From Clostridium sp. (GTDB lineage Bacteria; Bacillota; Clostridia; Clostridiales; Clostridiaceae), in NCBI RefSeq assembly GCF_026168755.1, contig NZ_JAPFDR010000003.1, positions 1-64,000 of the forward strand: a stretch of 64,000 nucleotides of DNA, given 5' to 3'. The translations under genes were made by a program, and so were the position numbers. Of this stretch, positions 10,255-20,351 are shown piece by piece. The stretch's first letter is position 1, and the number at the start of each line of letters is the position of its first letter. The notes under the pieces are model-generated. The model had not been told where the DNA came from, made no database searches, and saw only the letters and a list, made by a program, of their open reading frames with translations.

Positions 10255-11532
10255 ATGCTATCAACCCTACGTAATGCCTGGAAGGTTCCGGAACTAAGAA
10301 AAAGATTTTTATGGACGATATTTTTAGTAGCAATTTTCAGGATAGGAATACATATTCCAGTTCCTGGAATTGATACTAGTTATTTAAGCTCAATGACTAA
10401 CTCTGGTGGGTTGCTTGGGTTTTACAATTTAATATCAGGAGGAGCTTTAAGTAAATTTAGTATATTTGCATTAAGTGTTTCACCTTATATTAATGCATCA
10501 ATCATAATGCAATTATTAACAATTGCAATTCCATCTTTAGAACAACTTTCTAAAGAAGGTGAAGAAGGTAGAAAGAAAATTCAATCTATTACAAGATATG
10601 CTTCTATAGCAATCGGATTTGTATTAGCAATTGGAATTTACTCAATGATTGCAGCACAAGGTGCAGCAAGCGGATTAGGAACAGCTCAAAAAGTTGTAGT
10701 ACTAATTTCATTAGTTGTAGGATCTACTTTCTGTATGTGGCTTGGTGACCAAATAACTCAAAAAGGATTTGGAAATGGAGTTTCAATATTAATATTCGTT
10801 AATATAGTATCTCAATTACCTACAACTTTAATGTCATTATTTACATTAAAAGAAGCAGGTGAAATTTCTATAATAGAAATAGGATTATTCTTAATTGGTG
10901 CATTAGCACTATTAGCAGTTACAATTTACTTCTCATTAGCAGAGAGAAGAGTGCCTATCCAATATGCTGGTAAGGCAGTAGGTGCTAAGGTTATGAAGGG
11001 TCAATCCACTCATATACCATTAAGTATAATAGGATCAGCAGTTATCGCAATAATATTTGCAATGTCTGTAATGATGTTCCCTGAAACAATAGCTAATTTC
11101 TTCCCTGATAAGGGTTGGTCTAAATGGATATTAGAAAGTCCATATAGTATTTTTAATAAAAATACATGGATGTATCCAGTTTGTTATGCTGTATTAACAG
11201 TATTCTTTACTTGGTTCTATACTCAAATAACATTTAAACCAGATGAAATGGCTGAAAATCTTCATAAGTCTGCAGGCTTTGTACCAGGTGTAAGACCAGG
11301 TGAAGCTACAGAGAAGTATTTTGAAAGAGTACTTACAAAAGTATCTCTAATCGGGGGATTATTTGCAGCATTACTAGCTGTTACTCCAATATTAATTAGT
11401 AATTATACAGCTTTAAGTGGAATTCAATTTGGTGGAACGTCATTATTAATATTAATTGGAGTTGGTTTAGATTTTTCTAGACAATTAGATTCACAATTAG
11501 TTATGAGACACTATCAAGGATTCTTAAAATAG
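10255..11532 (+). CDS. secY: Preprotein translocase channel SecY
   Basis: SecY (425 residues) is the ten-helix channel of the Sec translocon. Visible landmarks are the [12 protein letters not shown] loop after TM1, the plug region, the TM2 segment around [16 protein letters not shown] sequence, and the cytoplasmic loop with RRVPIQYA that contacts SecA and the ribosome. Its start is one base after the rplO stop, with the site GAGGTGATG inside rplO. Its place between rplO and adk is the standard arrangement. Confidence 0.98.
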   Translation: MLSTLRNAWKVPELRKRFLWTIFLVAIFRIGIHIPVPGIDTSYLSSMTNSGGLLGFYNLISGGALSKFSIFALSVSPYINASIIMQLLTIAIPSLEQLSKEGEEGRKKIQSITRYASIAIGFVLAIGIYSMIAAQGAASGLGTAQKVVVLISLVVGSTFCMWLGDQITQKGFGNGVSILIFVNIVSQLPTTLMSLFTLKEAGEISIIEIGLFLIGALALLAVTIYFSLAERRVPIQYAGKAVGAKVMKGQSTHIPLSIIGSAVIAIIFAMSVMMFPETIANFFPDKGWSKWILESPYSIFNKNTWMYPVCYAVLTVFFTWFYTQITFKPDEMAENLHKSAGFVPGVRPGEATEKYFERVLTKVSLIGGLFAALLAVTPILISNYTALSGIQFGGTSLLILIGVGLDFSRQLDSQLVMRHYQGFLK

Positions 11533-11555
11533 ATTTTATAATGGAGATGATGCCC

Positions 11556-12206
11556 GTGAAGATAGTATTATTAGGTCCTCCTGGGGCTGGAAAAGGAACA
11601 CAGGCAAAATCAATTAGTAATAGATACTCTATACCACATATTTCTACTGGGGATATCTTTAGAAAGAATATTTCAGAAGAAACCCCTTTAGGAATAGAAG
11701 CTAAGCAATATATTGATAATGGTCAATTAGTACCAGATGAAGTAACTATTAATATGGTTAAAGATAGACTAACATGGGAAGACTGTGAAAATGGTTATCT
11801 ATTAGATGGTTTCCCAAGAACTGTTGCTCAAGCAGAAGCTCTACAAGAGTTTTTAGATTCAAGAAATGAAAACTTAGATACAGCTTTATGTATCGAAGTA
11901 CCTAGCAGTTTCATACTTGAAAGAATGACAGGAAGAAGAGTTTGTTTATCATGCGGAGCTAGTTATCATATCAAGTTTAATCCACCAGCTGTTGATGGAG
12001 TTTGCGATGTTTGTGGTAATAACATTATCCAAAGAAAAGATGATGTTGAAGAAACAGTAAAAGAGAGATTAGATGTCTATGAAAGACAAACACAACCACT
12101 GATTGATTTTTATAAAGAGAAAAACTTACTTTCCACAGTAGATGGAACAAAAGCTATTAATGAAGTATTCGAAGGTATCTGTGATATATTAGGGAGTGCA
12201 AACTAA
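11556..12206 (+). CDS. adk: Adenylate kinase
   Basis: Adenylate kinase (216 residues) interconverts ATP + AMP and two ADP. The P-loop [10 protein letters not shown] lies at residues 7-16. The lid carries CLSCG...CDVCG, the zinc-binding form common in Gram-positives. The GTG at 11556 gives the conserved [10 protein letters not shown] opening; the ATG at 11541 is part of the ribosome-binding region and would add MEMMP. The stop overlaps the map start by one base. Confidence 0.96.
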   Translation: MKIVLLGPPGAGKGTQAKSISNRYSIPHISTGDIFRKNISEETPLGIEAKQYIDNGQLVPDEVTINMVKDRLTWEDCENGYLLDGFPRTVAQAEALQEFLDSRNENLDTALCIEVPSSFILERMTGRRVCLSCGASYHIKFNPPAVDGVCDVCGNNIIQRKDDVEETVKERLDVYERQTQPLIDFYKEKNLLSTVDGTKAINEVFEGICDILGSAN

Positions 12207-12955
12207 TGATTACTATCAAAAATGATAAAGAAATCGACCTAATGAGGATTGCAGGAAGAATTGTAGCAGAAACTCTACTACTTGTTGAAAAAAAAGTTAA
12301 ACCAGGAATAACTACTGCTGAATTAGATAGGATAGCAGAAGAATTTATAACTAAGCATGGGGCGATACCTTCATTTAAAGGGCTCTATGGATTTCCTGCT
12401 TCACTATGTATATCTGTTAATGAGCAAGTAGTTCATGGAATACCAGGAGGGTATGTATTAAAAGAGGGAGATATAGTTAGTGTAGATTGTGGAGCACATA
12501 TTAATGGGTTTCATGGTGATGCAGCAAGAACATTTGCTGTAGGTAATATTTCAGAACAAGCGAATAAACTTATAAAAGTTACTGAAGAATCTTTCTTTAA
12601 AGGTTTGGAATTTGCTAAAGTAGGAAATAGACTAACTGATATTTCGCATGAAATACAACGCTATGTTGAGGCTTCAGGTTTCTCAGTTGTAAGAGATTTC
12701 GTAGGTCACGGGATAGGAAGAAGTGTCCATGAGGATCCAGAAATTCCTAACTTCGGAAGACCAGGCCGAGGTCCAAAATTAGTTACTGGTATGACTTTAG
12801 CTATAGAACCTATGGTTAATATGGGAACATATAGAGTAGCTACTTTAGGTGATGATTGGACAGTAGTCTCAGCAGATAAGAGCCTTTCGGCTCACTACGA
12901 AAACACTGTTGTAATTTTACCAGATGGACCGGAGATATTAACACTGATTAAATAA
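12206..12955 (+). CDS. map: Methionine aminopeptidase, type I
   Basis: This 249-residue enzyme removes the initiator methionine from nascent proteins using a two-metal site. Metal ligands are visible in SVDCGAHINGFHGDAART (two Asp), FVGHGIGRSVHEDP (His), AIEPMVNMG (Glu) and HYENTVVI (Glu). It lacks the N-terminal extension of some type I enzymes. It is translationally coupled to adk (TAATG) and its position in the spc operon is conserved. Confidence 0.97.
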   Translation: MITIKNDKEIDLMRIAGRIVAETLLLVEKKVKPGITTAELDRIAEEFITKHGAIPSFKGLYGFPASLCISVNEQVVHGIPGGYVLKEGDIVSVDCGAHINGFHGDAARTFAVGNISEQANKLIKVTEESFFKGLEFAKVGNRLTDISHEIQRYVEASGFSVVRDFVGHGIGRSVHEDPEIPNFGRPGRGPKLVTGMTLAIEPMVNMGTYRVATLGDDWTVVSADKSLSAHYENTVVILPDGPEILTLIK

Positions 12956-13038
12956 GTGTTGCTTAGTTATAAATTCGCATGATACCAAAAGGTGGCTTGT
13001 AGATTTATGGCTAAGGTAATCATCGAGGTGAAAGAAAT

Positions 13039-13320
13039 TTGCAAAACAATGACTTAATTGGGAAAATTATTCTTTCAAAATGCGGAAGAGATAAAGATCA
13101 TTATTACGTTATTGTTGATAAAGTTGATGATGATTATTACCTTCTAAGTAATGGAAGTAATAAGACAATTCAGATGCCTAAGAAGAAAAAGATAAAACAT
13201 TTTATTGTTTTAGAAAATGTAGATGATGAGATTAAAGCATCAATTATATTAAAGGATAAAGGTACTGATTTAAAAATTAAAAGATTTCTAAAACTAAAAG
13301 GCATTGTTAAGGAGGGTTGA
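13039..13320 (+). CDS. KOW-domain RNA-binding protein (L14e/L6e/L27e-like)
   Basis: A 93-residue basic protein that starts [20 protein letters not shown], the shape of a KOW/SH3-like barrel found in COG2163-type proteins related to eukaryotic and archaeal L14e. The C-terminus is Lys-rich. The start is TTG at 13039, after GAGGTGAAAG. It sits between map and infA, where many Firmicutes carry this gene, and its 3' end contains the infA ribosome-binding site. A role in the ribosome or with rRNA is inferred from fold and position only. Confidence 0.8.
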   Translation: MQNNDLIGKIILSKCGRDKDHYYVIVDKVDDDYYLLSNGSNKTIQMPKKKKIKHFIVLENVDDEIKASIILKDKGTDLKIKRFLKLKGIVKEG

Positions 13321-13327
13321 TTACCTT

Positions 13328-13546
13328 ATGTCAAAAGATGATGTAATAGAAATGCAAGGTGTAGTCTTAGAGGCTTTACCAAATGCAATGTTTCAAGTTG
13401 AGTTAGAAAGTGGTCATAAAATTTTAGCTCACATATCAGGAAAATTAAGAATGAACTTCATAAGAATTCTACCTGGAGATAAGGTTACTATAGAGCTTTC
13501 TCCATATGACCTAACAAGAGGAAGAATTACTTGGAGAGCAAAATAA
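13328..13546 (+). CDS. infA: Translation initiation factor IF-1
   Basis: IF-1 (72 residues) is an OB-fold factor that occupies the A site during initiation. [20 protein letters not shown] and [20 protein letters not shown] are diagnostic. ATG at 13328 is chosen because it gives the conserved N-terminus; the longer frame from 13304 overlaps the preceding gene. The ribosome-binding site GGAGGG (13311-13316) lies in the end of the KOW gene. Confidence 0.96.
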   Translation: MSKDDVIEMQGVVLEALPNAMFQVELESGHKILAHISGKLRMNFIRILPGDKVTIELSPYDLTRGRITWRAK

Positions 13547-13566
13547 GGTAAAAAAGTTTACCATAA

Positions 13567-13701
<135 letters not shown>

Positions 13702-13744
13702 TATAATTTAATATTAGGCAGAATAATTTACAAATATTAATATG

Positions 13745-13773
13745 TTGACTTTTTTTTGAAAGTTCAATATTAT
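13745..13773 (+). promoter_or_regulatory. Internal sigma-A promoter for the alpha operon genes
   Basis: TTGACT (13745-13750), 17-base spacer, TATTAT (13768-13773). It lies 44 bases past the rpmJ stop and 140 ahead of rpsM. No terminator is visible between, so it probably adds to read-through from the spc genes. Confidence 0.75.
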
Positions 13774-13780
13774 TATATAG

Positions 13781-13914
13781 GCGTTTAAATCAGCTTATTA
13801 ATTTTAGGTACGGCTGACGATAGGTTTTTAACTTATTGACCTAAGATTTTAATATAAATTTACCAAAAGCAAAAATAAAAAATTGCATTTCAATAAACAG
13901 GAGGTGTAAGTTCA
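13781..13914 (+). ncRNA. Structured leader before rpsM (alpha operon)
   Basis: The leader contains an outer stem, 13801-13809 with 13839-13847 (one G-T pair), enclosing an inner hairpin TAGGTT (13821-13826) with AACTTA (13830-13835). In E. coli the alpha operon is repressed by S4 binding near rpsM, and rpsD lies in this operon here, so S4 is the natural candidate ligand. This is inference from position and folding. Confidence 0.5.
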
Positions 13915-14283
13915 ATGGCAAGAATAGCAGGAGTTGACCTACCAAAGGAAAAAAGAGTTGAAATAGGTCTAACATATATATACGGAGTTGGTTTATCTAC
14001 TTCTCAAAAGATATTAGCTACTACTGGAATTAATCCAGATACTAGAATTAAGGATCTTACTGAGGATGAAGTAAATGAAATCAGAAACTATGTAAACAAG
14101 AACTTAATGGTTGAAGGTGACTTAAGAAGAGATGTTGCTTTAAACATTAAGAGATTAGTTGAAATAGGTTGTTACAGAGGAATCAGACATAGAAAAGGTC
14201 TTCCAGTTAGAGGGCAAAAAACTAAAACTAACGCTAGAACTAGAAAAGGTCCTAAGAAGACTATCGCAAATAAGAAGAAGTAG
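13915..14283 (+). CDS. rpsM: 30S ribosomal protein S13
   Basis: S13 (122 residues) contacts the P-site tRNA and the 50S subunit. [20 protein letters not shown] and the C-terminal [20 protein letters not shown] are diagnostic. ACAGGAGGTG precedes the ATG. First gene after the internal promoter. Confidence 0.97.
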   Translation: MARIAGVDLPKEKRVEIGLTYIYGVGLSTSQKILATTGINPDTRIKDLTEDEVNEIRNYVNKNLMVEGDLRRDVALNIKRLVEIGCYRGIRHRKGLPVRGQKTKTNARTRKGPKKTIANKKK

Positions 14284-14298
14284 TGAGGAGGGATTTCG

Positions 14299-14694
14299 AT
14301 GGCTCAAAAAGTCAAAAAGACTACTAGAAGAAGAAAAGAAAGAAAGAATGTTGAGCATGGTGCTGCACACATCCAATCAACTTTCAATAACTCAATAGTT
14401 ACTTTAACTGATGCGGCTGGAAATGCTTTATCATGGTCAAGTGCTGGAGCTTTAGGTTTCAGAGGTTCAAGAAAGAGCACACCATTTGCATCTCAAATGG
14501 CAGCAGAAACTGCAGCTAAAGCAGCTATGGAACACGGTTTAAAGAGTATAGAAGTATACGTTAAAGGACCAGGTGCTGGTAGAGAAGCGGCTATAAGATC
14601 ATTACAAGCTGCAGGTTTAGAAGTAACTCTAATTAAAGACGTTACTCCAATTCCACACAACGGATGTAGACCACCGAAGAGAAGAAGAGTCTAA
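14299..14694 (+). CDS. rpsK: 30S ribosomal protein S11
   Basis: S11 (131 residues) lines the E-site mRNA path on the platform. [19 protein letters not shown] and the C-terminal [18 protein letters not shown] are highly conserved. GTGAGGAGGG precedes the ATG, 15 bases after rpsM. Confidence 0.97.
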   Translation: MAQKVKKTTRRRKERKNVEHGAAHIQSTFNNSIVTLTDAAGNALSWSSAGALGFRGSRKSTPFASQMAAETAAKAAMEHGLKSIEVYVKGPGAGREAAIRSLQAAGLEVTLIKDVTPIPHNGCRPPKRRRV

Positions 14695-14725
14695 TTATAT
14701 TTAAATTCAACAGGAGGTGTAACGA

Positions 14726-15346
14726 ATGGCAAGATATACTGGAGCTACATGTAGATTATGTAGAAGAGAAGGTCAAAAGCTATTCCTTAAGGGAGATAGA
14801 TGTTATACAGATAAATGTGCTTTCGTAAGAAGAAGCTATGCACCAGGACAACATGGAGCAGCTAAGAAGAAGTTATCTAACTACGGAGTACAATTAAGAG
14901 AAAAGCAAAAAGCTAGAAGAATATACGGTGTTTTAGAAGGTCAATTCAGAACTTACTATGAAAAGGCTGACCACATGAAGGGAATCACTGGTGAAAACTT
15001 ATTAATGTTACTAGAAATGAGATTAGATAACGTTGCGTACAGATTAGGATACGGTGCTTCAAGAAACGAAGCTAGACAATTAGTTACTCATGGTCATTTC
15101 TTAGTAAATGGTAAGAAAGTTGATATTCCATCATACAAGGTATCAGTTAACGATGTAATATCTGTTTGTGAAAAGAGCAGAGGAAGTGAAAAGTTCAAGA
15201 CTTTCGTAGAAAATCCAAAGACATTACCAAAATGGTTAGAAGCTAATGTTGAAAACTATGAAGGTAAAGTAGTTGCTGCGCCAGCTAGAGAAGACATTGA
15301 CGTACCAGTTAACGAAACTCTAATTGTCGAATTATACAGCAAATAA
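14726..15346 (+). CDS. rpsD: 30S ribosomal protein S4
   Basis: S4 (206 residues) nucleates 30S assembly and acts in fidelity. The N-terminal CRLCRREG...CYTDKCAF has the four-cysteine zinc pattern. The S4 RNA-binding domain is seen at [19 protein letters not shown] sequence and [19 protein letters not shown]. Unlike B. subtilis, where rpsD stands alone, it is in the alpha operon here, so it may regulate the operon through the upstream leader. Confidence 0.97.
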   Translation: MARYTGATCRLCRREGQKLFLKGDRCYTDKCAFVRRSYAPGQHGAAKKKLSNYGVQLREKQKARRIYGVLEGQFRTYYEKADHMKGITGENLLMLLEMRLDNVAYRLGYGASRNEARQLVTHGHFLVNGKKVDIPSYKVSVNDVISVCEKSRGSEKFKTFVENPKTLPKWLEANVENYEGKVVAAPAREDIDVPVNETLIVELYSK

Positions 15347-15350
15347 TAAA

Positions 15351-15426
15351 TTAATATTTTTAATATTAAGATATTATACTAGATTATTAAATGGAATCAG
15401 TTGCCCTCGTAATAAGGTTGCCATTT
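15351..15426 (+). other. Folded spacer between rpsD and rpoA
   Basis: The 102-base gap is longer than its neighbours. It holds an AT hairpin, TTAATATT (15351-15358) with AATATTAA (15362-15369), and a second possible stem, AAATGG (15389-15394) with CCATTT (15421-15426), whose loop holds a direct repeat of GTTGCC. Neither is followed by a T run, so it is not a terminator. A processing or translation-control element for rpoA is possible. Confidence 0.35.
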
Positions 15427-15448
15427 TATATACAAGGAGGGTTTGTAC

Positions 15449-16396
15449 ATGTTAGAAATAGAAAAGCCAATAATTGAGTGTATAGAATCAAATGAAGATG
15501 GTACATATGGTAAATATGTAGTTGAACCATTAGAAAGAGGATATGGTATTACACTTGGAAATGCGATGAGAAGAATTCTTTTATCATCACTTCCAGGTGT
15601 AGCTACTACATCAATTAAAATTGATGGAGTGCTTCATGAATTCTCAACTGTACAAGGAGTTAAAGAAGATGTTACTGAATTAATTCTTAACATTAAATCT
15701 TTAGCACTTACAATGGAAGGCGAAGGTCCACAAACTATTTATATAGATGCAAAGGGACCTGGAGTTGTTACAGGTGCAGACATTAAGACTGATGGAAGTG
15801 TTGAAGTTATAAACAAAGATTTACACATAGCAACTCTTGATGAAAATGGAAGACTGTATATGGAATTAACAGTTAATAGAGGAAGAGGATATGTTACTCA
15901 AAATAAAAATAAGAGTGATTCATTACCACTTTCAGCAATAGCTATTGATTCTATCTACACTCCGGTTAAGAGAGTTAACTTTACTGTTGACAATACTAGA
16001 GTTGGTCAAATCACTGATTATGATAAATTAACACTTGAGATTTGGACTAATGGAACTATTAAAATAGATGAAGCTATAAGTTTATCAGCTAAGATTTTAA
16101 TAGAGCACTTCAAATTGTTCATGTCATTAGGCGTTGCGACTAATGATGTTGAAATTATGATTGAAAAAGAAGAAGATAAAAAGGAAAAAGTCCTAGAAAT
16201 GACTGTTGAAGAACTAGACCTTTCAGTTAGATCTTATAACTGCTTAAAGAGAGCTGGAATTAATACAGTTCAAGAACTTGCTGGTAAATCAATGGATGAC
16301 ATGATGAAGGTAAGAAATCTAGGAAAGAAATCCTTAGAAGAAGTTGAAAGAAAGCTTAAGGAATTAGGTTTAGCCTTAAAACTAAGCGACGAGTAG
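15449..16396 (+). CDS. rpoA: RNA polymerase alpha subunit
   Basis: Alpha (315 residues) dimerizes to nucleate RNA polymerase assembly. The N-terminal domain contains [20 protein letters not shown] and [10 protein letters not shown]. The C-terminal domain (from about residue 245) has [19 protein letters not shown] and [12 protein letters not shown], the part that binds UP elements and activators. ATG at 15449 follows ACAAGGAGGG; the TTG two codons upstream is not preferred. Confidence 0.98.
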   Translation: MLEIEKPIIECIESNEDGTYGKYVVEPLERGYGITLGNAMRRILLSSLPGVATTSIKIDGVLHEFSTVQGVKEDVTELILNIKSLALTMEGEGPQTIYIDAKGPGVVTGADIKTDGSVEVINKDLHIATLDENGRLYMELTVNRGRGYVTQNKNKSDSLPLSAIAIDSIYTPVKRVNFTVDNTRVGQITDYDKLTLEIWTNGTIKIDEAISLSAKILIEHFKLFMSLGVATNDVEIMIEKEEDKKEKVLEMTVEELDLSVRSYNCLKRAGINTVQELAGKSMDDMMKVRNLGKKSLEEVERKLKELGLALKLSDE

Positions 16397-16408
16397 GGAG
16401 GTAAATCC

Positions 16409-16750
16409 ATGGCAGGTTATCGTAAGTTAGGTCTTTCTACAGACCAAAGAAGAGCTATGTTAAGAAGTCTTGTTACTAGCTTCTTAAAGCATGGTAGAAT
16501 TGAAACTACTGAAACTAGAGCTAAAGAAGCTAGATCTATAGCTGAAAAGATGATTACTCTTGCAAAAAGAGGAGATCTTCACGCTAGAAGACAAGTTTTA
16601 GCTTACGTTTTAGAAGAAGATGTAGTTAAGACATTATTTGATGAAATCGCTCCAAAGTACGCTGAAAGAAACGGCGGATACACTAGAATGATCAAAAAGG
16701 GTCCTAGAAGAGGAGACGGAGCTGAAGTTGTTATACTTGAATTAGTATAA
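16409..16750 (+). CDS. rplQ: 50S ribosomal protein L17
   Basis: L17 (113 residues) is a 50S protein near the tunnel exit. [19 protein letters not shown] and [19 protein letters not shown] are diagnostic. TAGGGAGG overlaps the rpoA stop codon. It is the last gene of the alpha operon and a strong terminator follows. Confidence 0.97.
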   Translation: MAGYRKLGLSTDQRRAMLRSLVTSFLKHGRIETTETRAKEARSIAEKMITLAKRGDLHARRQVLAYVLEEDVVKTLFDEIAPKYAERNGGYTRMIKKGPRRGDGAEVVILELV

Positions 16751-16759
16751 TTTCACTCT

Positions 16760-16790
16760 GGGGATTAAGTTTAACTTAATCCCCATTTTT
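16760..16790 (+). terminator. Terminator of the alpha operon
   Basis: A perfect 11-bp stem, GGGGATTAAGT (16760-16770) with ACTTAATCCCC (16774-16784), with a three-base loop and a T-rich tail, starts 10 bases after the rplQ stop. Confidence 0.95.
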
Positions 16791-16868
16791 GTATACAAAA
16801 ACATAAAAATATTTATTAAATACTTTTTTATTTCAAAATATAAGAAGATAGTGTCTTAATTGAAATAC

Positions 16869-16941
16869 TTGTAATTAATTGATGCTTATATATAATTAAG
16901 TTATGGAAATTTATATAAAATTTATATAACTTAATTATATA
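16869..16941 (+). promoter_or_regulatory. Promoter and 16-bp inverted repeat upstream of ecfA1
   Basis: TTGTAA (16869-16874), 16-base spacer and TATAAT (16891-16896) form a likely sigma-A promoter. The -10 lies inside the left arm of a perfect 16-bp inverted repeat, 16889-16904 with 16926-16941, separated by 21 bases. It could act as an operator at the DNA level, or as a hairpin in RNA that starts further upstream. Confidence 0.5.
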
Positions 16942-16972
16942 ATTTAATAATGCTACTAAAGGAGGGATATAT

Positions 16973-17815
16973 ATGGAGAAAATGATAGAGTGTAAAAATG
17001 TAGTATTCAAATATTCTACAGGTGAAGAAGGAATAGAAAAATTAGCTATAGATGGATTAAATCTAGAGGTTAGCAAAGGTGAATTTTTAGTAATATTAGG
17101 ACATAACGGATCAGGAAAATCAACAGTAGCAAAGCATATGAATGCGTTATTAACTCCTACTGAGGGAACTGTTATAGTTAATGGATTAGATACAGCAAAT
17201 GAAAATAATATATGGGATATAAGATCTACGGCTGGAATGGTATTTCAAAATCCAGATAATCAATTAGTAGCTACTATAGTGGAAGAAGATGTAGCATTTG
17301 GACCAGAAAATTTAGGTATTCCACCACAAGAAATAAGACAACGAGTTAATGATGCATTAGAAAAGGTTGGAATGAGTGAATATAAAAGACATGCGCCTCA
17401 TTTGTTATCTGGTGGTCAAAAACAAAGAATAGCTATTGCAGGAATATTAGCAATGAAGCCTAAATGCATAATTTTTGATGAACCTACAGCTATGCTTGAT
17501 CCATCAGGAAGAAAAGAAGTAATTAATAGTATTAAGGATTTAAATAAAAATCATGGAATAACTGTGATATTAATAACTCACTATATGGATGAAGCGGCAG
17601 AGGCTGATAGAGTTATAGTAATGGATAAGGGAAAAGCTATTATTGAAGGAGTTCCACGTGATGTTTTTTCACAGGTTGAAACTATGAAAAAAATAGGCTT
17701 AGATGTTCCTCAGGTAACAGAAATATGTTATGAGCTTAGAAAAGCGGGGATAGATATAGATACTAAAATTTTAAATGTGAATGAGATGGTGAGTGCATTA
17801 TGTCAATTAAAATAG
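16973..17815 (+). CDS. ecfA1: ECF transporter ATPase EcfA1
   Basis: One of two ATP-binding subunits of the shared energy-coupling module of ECF vitamin importers (280 residues, cytoplasmic). Walker [11 protein letters not shown]-loop [20 protein letters not shown], signature LLSGGQKQR and Walker [14 protein letters not shown] are all present. AAAGGAGGG precedes the ATG. Its 3' end overlaps ecfA2 by 16 bases. Substrate choice is set by separate S components, none of which is in this window. Confidence 0.95.
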   Translation: MEKMIECKNVVFKYSTGEEGIEKLAIDGLNLEVSKGEFLVILGHNGSGKSTVAKHMNALLTPTEGTVIVNGLDTANENNIWDIRSTAGMVFQNPDNQLVATIVEEDVAFGPENLGIPPQEIRQRVNDALEKVGMSEYKRHAPHLLSGGQKQRIAIAGILAMKPKCIIFDEPTAMLDPSGRKEVINSIKDLNKNHGITVILITHYMDEAAEADRVIVMDKGKAIIEGVPRDVFSQVETMKKIGLDVPQVTEICYELRKAGIDIDTKILNVNEMVSALCQLK

Positions 17816-18654
17816 AAAATTTAACGCATGTATATATGCCTAAAACACCTTTTGAAAAAAAAGCATTAGACCATGTAAACTTAGTTATTGAAGATGGAGA
17901 GTTTTTGGCTTTAATAGGGCATACAGGATCAGGAAAATCAACTTTAATACAACACTTAAATGGATTATTAGAACCTACTTCAGGTAGAATTCTAGTTGAT
18001 GATATTGATCTTACTAATAAAGAAACTAAACTTACTGATATAAGAAAAAAAATAGGTTTAGTATTTCAGTATCCAGAATATCAATTATTTGAAGAAACAA
18101 TTGAAAAAGACATAGCATTTGGACCTAATAATTTAGGGCTAAGTAAAGAAATGGTTTCTGAAAGAGTTAAAAAGTCTATGGAGATGGTAGGATTAGATTA
18201 TGAAACATATAAAGATGTTTCACCATTTGATTTAAGTGGAGGACAAAAGAGAAGAGTTGCTATAGCAGGTGTTATTGCAATGGAACCAAAGGTTTTAATA
18301 TTAGATGAACCTACAGCAGGATTAGATCCTAAGGGTAGAGATGATATTTTAGAACAAATAAAAATACTTCATGAAAAATATAAAATGACAATTGTATTGG
18401 TTAGTCATAGTATGGAGGATGTTGGAAAGCTAGCTGAAAAAATAATTGTTATGAATAAAGGTAAAGTTGCCTTAATGGGTAAACCAGCAGAGATTTTCAA
18501 AGAAGTTGAAATATTAGAAGAGATAGGTCTAGGAGTGCCACAAGTAACTTATTTAATGAGAGCCTTAAAAGAAAAAGGGTTTAATGTTTCTGATGAAGTA
18601 TTTACAGTTGAAGAGGGTAGTAAGGAGCTATTAAGAGTGTTATTAAAAAAATAA
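17800..18654 (+). CDS. ecfA2: ECF transporter ATPase EcfA2
   Basis: The second ATPase (284 residues) pairs with EcfA1 and EcfT. Walker [30 protein letters not shown], signature DLSGGQKRR and Walker [13 protein letters not shown] are intact. The start at 17800 lies inside ecfA1, so the subunits are translationally coupled in equal amounts. The pair is about as divergent as expected for A1/A2 paralogs, not a recent duplication. Confidence 0.95.
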   Translation: MSIKIENLTHVYMPKTPFEKKALDHVNLVIEDGEFLALIGHTGSGKSTLIQHLNGLLEPTSGRILVDDIDLTNKETKLTDIRKKIGLVFQYPEYQLFEETIEKDIAFGPNNLGLSKEMVSERVKKSMEMVGLDYETYKDVSPFDLSGGQKRRVAIAGVIAMEPKVLILDEPTAGLDPKGRDDILEQIKILHEKYKMTIVLVSHSMEDVGKLAEKIIVMNKGKVALMGKPAEIFKEVEILEEIGLGVPQVTYLMRALKEKGFNVSDEVFTVEEGSKELLRVLLKK

Positions 18655-18738
18655 TATAATAAATATTTTTAATAATATTATTTTGTTAATTGTATAAATT
18701 TGTTTATATAAAAAATATATGAAAGAGAGAAGTTTTAA

Positions 18739-19536
18739 ATGATTAAAGATATAACTATAGGTCAATATATACCAGGTGAATCTTTTATACATAAACTAGA
18801 TCCAAGAACAAAAATATTAATTTCATTTTTATTTATAATAAGTTTATTTATTATTGATAAATTTATCGGTTATATATTTGTTGTAGCATTTTTAGCCTTG
18901 GTAGTTTATATTGCAAAAATATCTCCAAGATATCTTTATAAAGGATTGAAACCTGTATTTTTATTAATAGCATTAACAGCTATATTAAATATTTTTATGC
19001 TTAGAGAGGGTAGACTGATTTTTCATCTTGGATTTATAAAAATTTATGAATCAGGAATAAGAACTGCATTTTTTATGGCAATAAGATTAATACTTCTTAT
19101 AATGGGAACTTCAGTTTTAACATTAACAACATCTCCTATAGAATTAACAGATGGAATAGAAAGACTATTAAAGCCTATTGGAAAAGAAATTGCACATGAA
19201 TTAGCTATGATGATGACAATAGCACTAAGATTTATACCTACTCTTATAGATGAAACTGATAAGATAATGAAGGCACAAAAGGCGAGAGGTGCTGATTTTG
19301 AAACAGGTGGACTGATTCAAAAAGCAAAAAGCTTAATACCGCTACTAGTACCGTTATTTATTAGTTCTTTTAGAAGGGCAGATGAGCTTGCAATGGCTAT
19401 GGAGGCAAGATGCTATAGAGGGGGAGCTGGCAGAACTAGAATGAAGGTTTTAAAGTTCACTTCTAAAGATTTTATTGCATTTGGAGTTTTTGCTTTATTA
19501 TTTGCAAGTACTCTTATAGTTAGATTTGCAATTTAA
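18739..19536 (+). CDS. ecfT: ECF transporter transmembrane scaffold EcfT
   Basis: EcfT (265 residues) is the membrane subunit joining the ATPases to exchangeable S components. Several hydrophobic segments are visible (about residues 26-62, 72-90, 105-130, 240-262). The coupling motifs are KAQKARGAD and MAMEARCYRGG; the second reads ARC rather than ARG, which is common. GAAAGAGAGAAG precedes the ATG; 84 bases separate it from ecfA2. Confidence 0.93.
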   Translation: MIKDITIGQYIPGESFIHKLDPRTKILISFLFIISLFIIDKFIGYIFVVAFLALVVYIAKISPRYLYKGLKPVFLLIALTAILNIFMLREGRLIFHLGFIKIYESGIRTAFFMAIRLILLIMGTSVLTLTTSPIELTDGIERLLKPIGKEIAHELAMMMTIALRFIPTLIDETDKIMKAQKARGADFETGGLIQKAKSLIPLLVPLFISSFRRADELAMAMEARCYRGGAGRTRMKVLKFTSKDFIAFGVFALLFASTLIVRFAI

Positions 19537-19561
19537 TAATTTGAATTAAAAAGGTGATAAG

Positions 19562-20296
19562 TTGAATAATATAAAGTTAACTTTAGAATATGATGGAACT
19601 AATTATTATGGTTGGCAAAAACAAAAGGGAATGAAAACAATACAAGGAGAGATAGAAGATGCTCTCCTTCTTGTTACTAAGGAACAATGTGAAGTAACAG
19701 GAAGCTCTAGAACGGATGCTGGAGTTCATGCAAAGGGTTTTGTTGCTAACTTTAAAACTAATAGCAATGTGCCTCCAGAAAGGTTTAGAGAGGCATTAAA
19801 TATCAAGTTACCTAATGATATAGTTGTAATTAAATCCGAAAAGGTAGAAGCAGATTTTCATGCAAGATATTGTGCTAAAGGTAAGACATATGAATATTAC
19901 ATATTAAATGATCAGGCTCCTTCAGCATTGATGAGAAACCAAGTATATCATTATAAATATGACTTAAATATTGAGGAAATGAAAAAAGGTGCAAAACAAT
20001 TTATTGGAACACATGATTTTGCTGCATTTAAAACACAAGGAAGTTCAGTAAAAGGAAGTATAAGAACTATTTTTGATATAAAAGTAGAGAAGATAGAAAA
20101 AATTATAAAGATTTCTGTAAGTGGTGATGGTTTTTTATATAATATGGTTAGAATAATAGTTGGGACCTTAATAAATGTTGGAAGAGGAAAGATTCCTGCT
20201 AGTTCTATATCAGATATAATAGCAAAAAAAGATAGGACATTAGCTGGTGATTGTGTTCCACCTAATGGATTATTACTAAAAGAAGTATATTATTAA
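19562..20296 (+). CDS. truA: tRNA pseudouridine synthase A
   Basis: TruA (244 residues) makes pseudouridine at tRNA positions 38-40. The catalytic aspartate lies in GSSRTDAGVHAKGFVANF (about residue 52). KLTLEYDGTNYYGWQKQ at the start and FLYNMVRIIVGTLINVGRG near the end are family signatures. It starts with TTG at 19562, 5 bases after AAAGGTGA. The order ecfT-truA-rplM-rpsI is shared with B. subtilis. Confidence 0.95.
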   Translation: MNNIKLTLEYDGTNYYGWQKQKGMKTIQGEIEDALLLVTKEQCEVTGSSRTDAGVHAKGFVANFKTNSNVPPERFREALNIKLPNDIVVIKSEKVEADFHARYCAKGKTYEYYILNDQAPSALMRNQVYHYKYDLNIEEMKKGAKQFIGTHDFAAFKTQGSSVKGSIRTIFDIKVEKIEKIIKISVSGDGFLYNMVRIIVGTLINVGRGKIPASSISDIIAKKDRTLAGDCVPPNGLLLKEVYY

Positions 20297-20315
20297 AAAT
20301 TTTTAATAAAAATTG

Positions 20316-20344
20316 TTGACACGCCCGTAAGCGTGTATTATAAT
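20316..20344 (+). promoter_or_regulatory. Consensus promoter of rplM-rpsI with inverted repeat in spacer
   Basis: TTGACA (20316-20321), 17-base spacer and TATAAT (20339-20344) match the sigma-A consensus exactly. The sequence ACACGC (20319-20324), 6 bases, GCGTGT (20331-20336) is an inverted repeat that covers half of the -35 and most of the spacer. Confidence 0.93.
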
Positions 20345-20351
20345 TTAATTT

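Noticed and set aside
16828..17076. Minus-strand frame over the ecfA1 upstream region
   Set aside because: It overlaps the promoter and the ecfA1 start, lacks a ribosome-binding site and resembles no known protein.
20290..20309. Terminator between truA and rplM
   Set aside because: TTATTAAAAATTTTTAATAA is a perfect AT palindrome, but with no loop and no G-C pairs it would be too weak.
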